Below, one piece after another: positions 1 to 4,733 of a stretch of 5,128 nt of DNA. Each line of letters starts with the position of its first letter. Positions within the stretch are counted from its first letter, which is position 1. Both the position numbers and the translations under genes were made by a program. The notes below the pieces were generated by a model. It searched no databases. It was given only the letters and a program-made list of their open reading frames with translations, and had not been told where the DNA came from. Source of the DNA: Aquisalimonas sp. (GTDB lineage Bacteria > Pseudomonadota > Gammaproteobacteria > Nitrococcales > Aquisalimonadaceae); NCBI GenBank assembly GCA_007133445.1, contig SLMR01000027.1:1-5128 (forward strand), in the 5' to 3' direction.

Positions 1-1113
1 CATGGTGGCGTTGTCGTTGCCCTGATCGCCGCGCTTGACCAGCCCGGCGTAGTAGCTGTTGACCCGGATCCGCGGTGCAGCCTCGGGATTGAGTTCCACG
101 CGCCAGACGCCGCGCTCCTTGCGCACGTAGACGTCGGGAATGACGTACTCCGCCGGCGCCGAACTGATCTGGGAGCCGGGCCGCGGGTCCAGGGACCGCA
201 CCAGTGCGAGCACCTCGCCGAGTTCCGCCTCGGAGATCTTGAGTTTGCGTGTCAACTGGCTCACCTGGCGGCTCCCCAGCAGCTCCAGGTGCTGGTCGAC
301 CAGCTGCCGGGCCTGCGGCAGCCAGGGGGTGTCCCCGGGGAACTGGTCCAGCTGCACCAGCAGCGCCTCGCGTGGATCCAGCGAGGCGACGCCGACCGGG
401 TCGAAGCGCTGGATGAGGTGGCGCACGGCCTCCACCTCGTCTTCCTCCACCGGGTCGTCGTCCGCCACCGACGCGCAGATGTCCTCGATGGTGACGCCCA
501 GGTAGCCGTCGTCGCGCACGCCGTCGATGATGGCCTCGGCGATGGCCATGTCCCGTTCACTGAAGTGCGACAGTTGCGCCTGCCACAGCAGGTGCTCCTG
601 CAGGCCGCCGCCGTCCCCGGAGGTGCGGTTCTCCCAGGTTTCGCGTTGTTCGTCGTCGTTGCCGGGTGCGCTGTAGGAGGTGCTGCCGTCGTAGATGTCG
701 TTCCAGTCCGAGTCCAGCGGCAGATCCTCGGGGATGTCGGTCTGTTGTGACTCGGCGCCGGCTTCCACTTCGCTGCTGCCGGAGGCGGTCTCGTCGGCGC
801 CGTCGGTTCGGTCGCCGTCGTCCGTGCTGGCGGTGGCCCGTTCGGCCGTGTCGGGGCTGTCGGCCGCGTGCTCTTCCTCGGCCGCAGCGGCGGGTTCCTC
901 GGTGGCGGCCGTGGTGTCTTCGGCGGTATCCAGCTCCGGGTCGTCCACCTGATCCTGCTCGTCCGCCGGTTCCAGCATCAGGTTGGAATCCAGCGCCTGC
1001 TGGATCTCGGTGCGCAGCTCCAGGGTCGAGAGCTGCAGCAGCTTGATCGCCTGCTGCAGCTGGGGCGTCATGGTGAGCTGCTGCCCGAGCCGGAGTTGCA
1101 GCGACTGTTTCAT
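1..1113 (-). CDS. rpoN: RNA polymerase sigma-54 factor RpoN, C-terminus cut by window edge
   Basis: Sigma-54 directs RNA polymerase to -24/-12 promoters and needs an AAA+ activator to open them. The frame is open from the ATG at 1113-1111 to the window edge (371 codons, no stop). Residues 1-50 are region I, starting MKQSLQLRLGQQLTMTPQLQ, the glutamine- and leucine-rich part contacted by activators. Residues about 52-165 are an acidic, low-complexity region II with about 36 Asp/Glu and only three Arg up to residue 160. Residues about 170-300 are the core-binding region (HFSERD, DDGYLG, RFDPVGV). Then LDPRPG at 308-313 and EYVIPDVYVRK at 322-332 match the conserved block before the DNA-binding part. 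The C-terminal helix-turn-helix and RpoN box lie beyond position 1. The usual NPLLE motif reads NLMLE at 44-48. A TTG two codons upstream (1119) is better spaced from AGGAGA at 1131-1126, but the ATG matches the family N-terminus. It lies downstream of the lpt genes, as in E. coli. Confidence 0.97.
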   Translation of the reverse strand, partial: MKQSLQLRLGQQLTMTPQLQQAIKLLQLSTLELRTEIQQALDSNLMLEPADEQDQVDDPELDTAEDTTAATEEPAAAAEEEHAADSPDTAERATASTDDGDRTDGADETASGSSEVEAGAESQQTDIPEDLPLDSDWNDIYDGSTSYSAPGNDDEQRETWENRTSGDGGGLQEHLLWQAQLSHFSERDMAIAEAIIDGVRDDGYLGVTIEDICASVADDDPVEEDEVEAVRHLIQRFDPVGVASLDPREALLVQLDQFPGDTPWLPQARQLVDQHLELLGSRQVSQLTRKLKISEAELGEVLALVRSLDPRPGSQISSAPAEYVIPDVYVRKERGVWRVELNPEAAPRIRVNSYYAGLVKRGDQGNDNATM

Positions 1114-1187
1114 CGACAACGCGGATCTCCTGACGTCCCGCTGGACGCGTGCTCGTAGCAGTGAACGGGGTAACTGCGGTGATTCAT
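1110..1187 (-). other. Possible 25-codon leader ORF coupled to rpoN by an ATGA overlap
   Basis: An ATG at 1187-1185 opens a 25-codon frame that begins MNHRSYPVHCYEH and ends with TGA at 1112-1110. That stop overlaps the rpoN ATG as ATGA. An AGGA at 1198-1195 stands 7 nt before the ATG, a good ribosome-binding distance. The peptide has no motif I recognise. If translated, it would most likely act in cis by delivering ribosomes to rpoN through termination-reinitiation. It could also be a chance frame in a 148-bp spacer, because an open stretch of 25 codons is not improbable in GC-rich DNA. Confidence 0.3.
1126..1131 (-). promoter_or_regulatory. Shine-Dalgarno sequence of rpoN
   Basis: AGGAGA on the minus strand lies 12 nt before the ATG at 1113 but only 6 nt before an in-frame TTG at 1119-1117. 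The spacing favours TTG, which would add two residues (Met-Ser), while family similarity favours ATG. The motif also lies inside the leader ORF that ends on the rpoN start, so ribosomes leaving that ORF could reinitiate here. Confidence 0.55.
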
Positions 1188-1225
1188 GGCTCCATCCTAA
1201 CCGACTCCGCGGCCTGTTAGAACAT

Positions 1226-1241
1226 TGGCGCGATATTTGCC
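1226..1241 (+). promoter_or_regulatory. Sigma-54-like -24/-12 promoter element in the lptB-rpoN spacer
   Basis: The plus strand reads TGGCGCG-ATAT-TTGCC, against the known consensus TGGCACG-N4-TTGCW. The invariant GG (1227-1228) and GC (1239-1240) have exact spacing; only one internal base and the last W differ. Transcription would start near 1252 and run rightward, antisense to lptB. The element is partly symmetric: the minus strand keeps GG (1241-1240) and GC (1229-1228) at the same spacing but lacks the TT, giving a much weaker site facing rpoN. The match is seen directly; activity and any autoregulatory role are inference. No activator-binding site is identified. Confidence 0.35.
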
Positions 1242-1260
1242 TTCCGTCACGGACCGCGCC
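1227..1260. repeat. Inverted repeat with inner palindrome just after lptB
   Basis: The arms GGCGCG (1227-1232) and CGCGCC (1255-1260) are perfect reverse complements, 22 nt apart. Between them sits an 11-bp palindrome, TCCGTCACGGA (1243-1253). In lptB mRNA this would begin 1 nt after the stop codon and could fold as a 6-bp outer stem with a small inner TCCG/CGGA hairpin. No U-tract follows, so it is not a standard intrinsic terminator. It could stabilise the lpt mRNA 3' end, bind a protein, or be incidental in GC-rich DNA. It overlaps the sigma-54-like element. Confidence 0.35.
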
Positions 1261-1261
1261 T

Positions 1262-1987
1262 TTACAGCTTGAACTCCTCGCCCAGGTAGACTTCGCGCAC
1301 CTTGCGGTTGGCGAGCACTTCCTCGGACGTGCCCTGAGCGATCACCTCGCCCTGGGCGAGGATGTAGGCGCGCTGGCAGATGCCCAGTGTCTCGCGCACG
1401 TTGTGGTCGGTAATCAGCACGCCGATTCCCCGTTCCGCGAGGTGCCGGATGATGGCCTGGATATCCAGAACCGAGATGGGGTCCACCCCGGCGAAGGGCT
1501 CGTCCAGCAGGATGAAGCGGGGGTTGGCGGCCAGTGCGCGGGCGATCTCGACGCGTCGCCGCTCACCGCCGGAGAGGCTGATCCCGGTCTGATCGTGCAG
1601 GTGGGCGACGCTGAACTCCTCCAGCAATTCCTGGGCGCGATCGCGACGCTGCCTGCGGTCGAGTTCAGGGCGGGTCTCCAGGATCGCCAGAAGGTTATCC
1701 ATGACCGTGAGCTTGCGAAAGATGGATGCTTCCTGGGGCAGGTAGCCCACGCCCCGCCGTGCGCGGACGTGCATGGGCAGGTCGGTGATGTCGTCATCGT
1801 CCAGCAGGATGCGGCCGCCGTCGGCCTGCACCAGGCCGACCACCATGTAGAAGCAGGTGGTCTTGCCGGCGCCGTTGGGCCCGAGCAGGCCCACGACCTC
1901 GCCACTGCCGACCTTGACGGAGGCCCCGTGAACCACCGTCTTGCGCCGGTAGATCTTGGTGAGCTCCTCGGCCCGTAGCAGGCTCAC
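1262..1987 (-). CDS. lptB: LptB, cytoplasmic ATPase of the LPS export ABC transporter
   Basis: LptB hydrolyses ATP in the LptB2FG complex to pull LPS out of the inner membrane and push it along the LptC-LptA bridge. The protein has 241 residues, the same length as E. coli LptB, and all ABC motifs are intact. These are Walker [10 protein letters not shown] at 36-44 (Lys42), Q-loop Gln85 in [10 protein letters not shown], signature LSGGE at 138-142, Walker B FILLDE at 158-163 with catalytic Glu163, D-loop AGVDP at 166-170, and switch His195 in LITDHN. The C-terminal VYLGEEF block is typical of LptB rather than of amino-acid importers. The start is GTG at 1987-1985, which overlaps the lptA stop as GTGA and follows a strong Shine-Dalgarno. 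Its membrane partners LptF and LptG are not in the window and are usually encoded elsewhere. Confidence 0.98.
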   Translation of the reverse strand: MSLLRAEELTKIYRRKTVVHGASVKVGSGEVVGLLGPNGAGKTTCFYMVVGLVQADGGRILLDDDDITDLPMHVRARRGVGYLPQEASIFRKLTVMDNLLAILETRPELDRRQRRDRAQELLEEFSVAHLHDQTGISLSGGERRRVEIARALAANPRFILLDEPFAGVDPISVLDIQAIIRHLAERGIGVLITDHNVRETLGICQRAYILAQGEVIAQGTSEEVLANRKVREVYLGEEFKL

Positions 1988-2538
1988 TGGTCGTCTCCTT
2001 CCCCGTTCTCGTCATCCGGGAACAGGGTGATCTGCACCCGCCGTCCTGTCTCCGGTTCGCCACGGGCGTTGACCACGTCCTCCACGACCTTGTACTCGAT
2101 GCGCTCGCCGGAGAACGTATTGCGCCCCTGCACCAGTTTCGCCCCTTCCAGCAGCACCACCCGTTCCGGGCCGCTGGCGTAGTACTCCATCCGCGGGGCC
2201 TCTGCCTCCACCGCGCGCTGGTCGTCGGTGGCCTGCTGGTTGTAGACCGCGGGCTCACCCTCCACTACAACGCGGTCCAGGGCCTGTCCCCCGTCGTCGT
2301 CGCGCTTGAGGTAGACCGTCATGCGATCGCCGGTGATGCGCCGGAACCCCCGAGTAAGAACGACGTTGCCCGTGTAGACGCTGACGCCACGAACGTTGTC
2401 GATTTCCGCCTCGTCGGCATCCAGGTCAATGGGCTCTGCGGACGCCGCTGGCGATGCCAGAAACAGCAGGCCGCCGAGCATGGCTGCCAGCCAGAGTCCG
2501 CCGCATCGACGTGATCGCACATCAGTCCGGAATTTCAT
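1984..2538 (-). CDS. lptA: LptA, periplasmic LPS-bridge protein
   Basis: LptA monomers stack through their beta-jellyroll folds into the periplasmic bridge that carries LPS from LptC to LptD. The protein has 184 residues (E. coli LptA has 185). Residues 1-34 are a signal peptide: a basic n-region with Arg8, Arg10 and Arg11, a hydrophobic core at about 15-28 ([13 protein letters not shown]), and a likely cut after ASA at 32-34. The mature part is an OstA/LptA-type domain, with [19 protein letters not shown] and [10 protein letters not shown] early and [11 protein letters not shown] near the end. The tail, [10 protein letters not shown], is very acidic. The ATG at 2538 lies inside lptC (17-bp overlap) and is chosen because it gives a full signal peptide. 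Its Shine-Dalgarno is weak (GAGG 12 nt upstream), which implies coupling to lptC. An in-frame GTG three codons earlier is possible. The frame stays open much further upstream, but that part is an lptC shadow. Confidence 0.95.
   Translation of the reverse strand: MKFRTDVRSRRCGGLWLAAMLGGLLFLASPAASAEPIDLDADEAEIDNVRGVSVYTGNVVLTRGFRRITGDRMTVYLKRDDDGGQALDRVVVEGEPAVYNQQATDDQRAVEAEAPRMEYYASGPERVVLLEGAKLVQGRNTFSGERIEYKVVEDVVNARGEPETGRRVQITLFPDDENGEGDDQ
1995..2000 (-). promoter_or_regulatory. Shine-Dalgarno sequence of lptB, supporting the GTG start
   Basis: AAGGAG lies 7 nt before the GTG at 1987-1985, inside the end of lptA. It is the clearest ribosome-binding site in the window. It fixes a GTG start and suggests that LptB is translated more independently than the other overlapping genes. 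Confidence 0.8.
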
Positions 2539-3097
2539 AACGCCCACGCACCTCGGAGAGGAGTTCCAGTTTGTCTTCGTCCAGCCAGGCGCGCACGCCC
2601 ACGCCTTCCAGGCGGGCGTCGGTGCGCCAGTAGACGGCATGTTCATCGGTTTCCGCATAGCGTCGTTCCGGTTTGAGAAAGACTTCGCTGGTGTCCATGT
2701 TGGCGGGCAGATTGTGTTCACCGCCACTGCGACGGATCTGAACCTCGCCCTCCAGGTGGACGTCTTCCACGTTGTTCCAGGCCCGCCCCCGTTCGGCGCG
2801 CATGCGCCAGGGTTCGCCGGTGTCGGCGAAGTAGGTGACTTCCGGGTGTTCCAGCAGCCACAGATCATCGCCAATGAAATGCTCCATGCTGGGAGACTGC
2901 AGCCGGTAGCGGCGCACGCCGTCATCACCGGTGGCATCCAGCGTGAAGTCCTCCATGAAGTAGTCCGGGCGCTCGGCCATCTCCTCGGGGTCCGCCGGCA
3001 CCGGGTCGTGGGTGTCCTCGTCCAGCACCCACCAGCCCACGGCGACCAGCAGAACCAGCACGATGATCCGGAATGTCCACGCTCTATCGGGACGCAT
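2522..3097 (-). CDS. lptC: LptC, inner-membrane-anchored LPS transfer protein
   Basis: LptC joins the LptB2FG complex, takes LPS from it and passes it to LptA. From the ATG at 3097 the protein has 191 residues, the same length as E. coli LptC. Residues 1-8 are a short cytosolic start (MRPDRAWT). A single membrane helix at about 9-25 (FRIIVLVLLVAVGWWVL) serves as an uncleaved anchor. The periplasmic rest carries LptC-like features: YRLQSPSMEHF, WRMRAERGRAW, EGEVQIRR, and a C-terminal [11 protein letters not shown] motif usual for the family. The product is strongly acidic. An in-frame GTG at 3124 would add nine residues but has no ribosome-binding site and would deepen the kdsC overlap to 41 bp, so the ATG with a 14-bp overlap is preferred. 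Sequence conservation in LptC is low, so the neighbours kdsC and lptA add much to this call. Confidence 0.93.
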   Translation of the reverse strand: MRPDRAWTFRIIVLVLLVAVGWWVLDEDTHDPVPADPEEMAERPDYFMEDFTLDATGDDGVRRYRLQSPSMEHFIGDDLWLLEHPEVTYFADTGEPWRMRAERGRAWNNVEDVHLEGEVQIRRSGGEHNLPANMDTSEVFLKPERRYAETDEHAVYWRTDARLEGVGVRAWLDEDKLELLSEVRGRYEIPD

Positions 3098-3647
3098 ACT
3101 GCTCGATGACCTCAGCCAGCGCACCTCGGGCGCCCAGAATCAGGTCCGCCACCTCGCGCACGGCGCCGGCACCCCCGTGCCGTCGGGTGACATAGTGACA
3201 GCGCCGCTGCACGGCGGGGTGGCCATTGGCCACCGCGATCGACAGGCCGGCCCGGGACAGTAACGGCAGATCAATCAGATCGTCACCGACGAACGCCGTC
3301 GCCTCGGCAGAGACACCGGCCCTGTGGAGGAGTTCGTCCCAGGCGCTGCGCTTGTCATCCTGCCCGAGGAACAGGTGGTCAATGGCCAGGTCGCTGGCGC
3401 GCCGCCGCAGCGGAGCGGAGTCCCGGGCGCTGATGATCGCGGTGGCCACGCCGGCTTCCCGGAGCAGGCGCAGCCCCAGGCCGTCGAGGATGTTGAACGC
3501 CTTGAGGGTTTCGCCCTGCTCGCCGTAGTAAATGGTGCCGTCGGTGAGCACGCCATCGACATCCAGCGCCAGCAGCCGGATGCCGGCGGCCCGCTGCCGC
3601 AGCTCCTTGTCGGGTTCGGGGGCCAGGCTGTCACGCATGCCGCTCAT
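3084..3647 (-). CDS. kdsC: KDO-8-phosphate phosphatase KdsC (HAD superfamily)
   Basis: KdsC hydrolyses 3-deoxy-D-manno-octulosonate 8-phosphate to KDO and phosphate in the cytoplasm, the third step of KDO synthesis. The protein has 187 residues, close to the 188 of E. coli KdsC, and is a cap-less HAD phosphatase. HAD motif I is LDVDGVLTDG at 28-37, with nucleophile Asp29 and acid/base Asp31. Motif II is Ser73 in IISAR (E. coli has ITGR). Motif III is Lys99 in GQDDK. Motif IV is VGDDLIDLP at 120-128 with metal-binding Asp122 and Asp123. The GGAGAVREV stretch near the C-terminus also fits KdsC. The ATG at 3647 overlaps the kdsD stop as ATGA. A second ATG at 3638, three codons on, cannot be excluded; neither has a clear ribosome-binding site, so coupling to kdsD is likely. 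The frame is open far upstream but only as an antisense-like shadow of kdsD. Confidence 0.96.
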   Translation of the reverse strand: MSGMRDSLAPEPDKELRQRAAGIRLLALDVDGVLTDGTIYYGEQGETLKAFNILDGLGLRLLREAGVATAIISARDSAPLRRRASDLAIDHLFLGQDDKRSAWDELLHRAGVSAEATAFVGDDLIDLPLLSRAGLSIAVANGHPAVQRRCHYVTRRHGGAGAVREVADLILGARGALAEVIEQYASR

Positions 3648-4648
3648 ACCACGCCAGCCCGCAGCAGATCGTGCATGTTCAGCGCGCCCACTACGCGCTC
3701 CCGGGCGTCCACCACCAGCAGAGCATTGATCTTGTGCTCCTCCATGGTCCGCAGAGCCTCGGCGGCCAGGCTGCCCTGGGGGATCGTGCGGCCGCCGGGT
3801 GTCATGACTTCGCTGACGGCGATGCCGTGCAGGTCCACGCCGCGGTCCAGGCTGCGGCGCAGATCGCCGTCGGTGAAGATGCCGAGCAGGCGCTGCTCCG
3901 CGTCCAGCACGGTGGTCATGCCCAGTCCCTTGCGGGACATTTCCACCAGGGCATCGCGCAGCGGCGCATCCGGGCTCACGGCCGGAACGCCGTCGCCGCT
4001 GTGCATGATGTCGTCGATGAGCAGCAGCAGTCGCCGCCCGAGCTTGCCGCCGGGATGGGAGCGGGCGAAATCCTCGCGGGTGAATCCGCGCGCTTCCAGC
4101 AGCGATACCGCGAGCGCATCGCCCATGGCCAGCGCCGCAGTGGTGCTGGAGGTGGGGGCCAGATTCAGAGGGCATGCCTCCTGGGCGACGCCCACGTGGA
4201 TGTTCACCGAGGCGGCGCGGGCCAGGGTGGACTCGGGCTTGCCGGTGAGGGTGATCAGCGGCACGCCGAGGCGCTTGATCAGTGGCAGAATGGTGACCAG
4301 CTCCTCCGTCTCGCCGGAGTTGGACAGCGCCAGCACGACGTCGCGTGCCGTGATCATGCCCAGGTCACCATGGCTGGCCTCGCCCGGGTGGACGAAGAAC
4401 GCCGGCGATCCGGTGCTCGCCAGGGTGGCCGCGATCTTGCCGCCGATGTGTCCGGACTTGCCCATGCCCAGCACCACGATCCGGCCCTCGCAGGCCAGCA
4501 TGTGGTGGCAGGCGCGCACGAAATCCGTGTCCACTCGCGCCAGCAGATCGGTGACCGCCGTCGCCTCGGTCTCGAGGACGGCCCGGCCCAGGGCCTTCAA
4601 CCGGTCATCGGTGATGCGGCTGGTCGCGGCGGTGTTGCTCTCGCCCAT
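3644..4648 (-). CDS. kdsD: Arabinose-5-phosphate isomerase KdsD
   Basis: KdsD converts D-ribulose 5-phosphate to D-arabinose 5-phosphate, the first committed step of KDO synthesis. The protein has 334 residues. An N-terminal SIS sugar-phosphate domain spans about 45-190, with GMGKSGHIGGK at 61-71, HPGEASHGDLG at 87-97, SNSGETEE at 109-116 and APTSSTT at 164-170. Lys64, Glu116, Glu157 and His198 align with the residues implicated in catalysis in E. coli KdsD (Lys59, Glu111, Glu152, His193). Two CBS domains follow, at about 211-270 (GIFTDGDLRR) and 278-334 (VMTPGG, then MHDLLRAGVV at the very end). The CBS pair and the kdsC neighbour separate it from SIS-only isomerases. A GutQ-type paralogue is the main alternative, but the gene order argues for KdsD. 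Translation begins at the ATG at 4648 with a well-spaced AGAGG upstream. It is the first gene of the overlapping five-gene block. Confidence 0.97.
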   Translation of the reverse strand: MGESNTAATSRITDDRLKALGRAVLETEATAVTDLLARVDTDFVRACHHMLACEGRIVVLGMGKSGHIGGKIAATLASTGSPAFFVHPGEASHGDLGMITARDVVLALSNSGETEELVTILPLIKRLGVPLITLTGKPESTLARAASVNIHVGVAQEACPLNLAPTSSTTAALAMGDALAVSLLEARGFTREDFARSHPGGKLGRRLLLLIDDIMHSGDGVPAVSPDAPLRDALVEMSRKGLGMTTVLDAEQRLLGIFTDGDLRRSLDRGVDLHGIAVSEVMTPGGRTIPQGSLAAEALRTMEEHKINALLVVDARERVVGALNMHDLLRAGVV

Positions 4649-4655
4649 GCTGCAA

Positions 4656-4660
4656 CCTCT
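4656..4660 (-). promoter_or_regulatory. Shine-Dalgarno sequence of kdsD
   Basis: AGAGG on the minus strand stands 7 nt before the ATG at 4648 and supports that start. Unlike the downstream kdsC, lptC and lptA starts, kdsD therefore has its own ribosome-binding site, consistent with being the head of the coupled block. Confidence 0.65.
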
Positions 4661-4672
4661 CTAAGGGAATCG

Positions 4673-4685
4673 AGGCATTATGCCT
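4673..4685. repeat. Perfect 13-bp palindrome upstream of kdsD, containing a -10-like hexamer
   Basis: AGGCAT-T-ATGCCT has two perfect 6-bp arms around one central base, 25 bp before the kdsD ATG. On the minus strand the centre reads CATAAT (4682-4677), a 5/6 match to the sigma-70 -10 box, pointing towards kdsD. No good -35 box is found 16-18 nt upstream. It could be an operator over an internal kdsD promoter, or a small hairpin in the yrbG-kdsD transcript. No U-tract follows, so it is unlikely to be a terminator. Confidence 0.4.
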
Positions 4686-4697
4686 GACAAGCATGGG

Positions 4698-4721
4698 CTC
4701 GGGGCACCGTTGCCTGCCGAG
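4698..4721 (-). other. GC-rich hairpin in the yrbG-kdsD spacer
   Basis: The minus-strand RNA can fold as CTCGG-ca-GGCA-acgg-TGCC-CCGAG: a 9-bp stem with a 2-nt bulge and a 4-nt loop. It begins 12 nt after the yrbG stop. No run of T follows, so it is not a canonical intrinsic terminator. It could be an mRNA processing or stabilising structure that lowers read-through from yrbG into the kds-lpt genes. The function is inference; only the complementarity is seen. Confidence 0.4.
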
Positions 4722-4733
4722 GACGGCGACTCC

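Noticed and set aside
140..1158. Several plus-strand frames and a minus-strand 99-codon frame inside rpoN
   Set aside because: All are out-of-frame shadows; the rpoN frame matches its family from residue 1 to the window edge.
1158..1177. GCAGT/ACTGC inverted repeat within the leader ORF
   Set aside because: Five-base arms with a 10-nt loop are expected by chance at this GC content.
1194..1222. TTCTAA-N17-TAGGAT as a sigma-70 promoter for rpoN
   Set aside because: Only 3/6 and 4/6 matches; too weak to list, though a promoter in this spacer remains possible.
983..1978. 331-codon plus-strand open frame opposite lptB and the start of rpoN
   Set aside because: It runs straight through the lptB-rpoN spacer and mirrors lptB codons. 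No domain or ribosome-binding site supports it.
2561..2567. GGAACTC on the minus strand inside lptC, like a sigma-E -35 box for an lptA promoter (sigma-E control of lptAB is known in E. coli)
   Set aside because: No TCTGA-like -10 element is found at the right distance downstream.
2539..2937. Upstream extension of the lptA frame inside lptC
   Set aside because: The extra 133 codons are Pro/Thr/Trp-rich shadow sequence and would bury the clear LptA signal peptide.
3648..4175. Upstream extension of the kdsC frame inside kdsD
   Set aside because: It is Arg/His/Gly-rich shadow sequence; KdsC has full family length from the ATG at 3647.
3324..4664. 446-codon plus-strand open frame antisense to kdsC and kdsD, and a second one at 3671-4687
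   Set aside because: Both lie opposite well-conserved genes with full catalytic motifs. The translations are Arg/Ser- or Gln/His/Ala-rich with no recognisable domain, as expected from GC-rich third positions.
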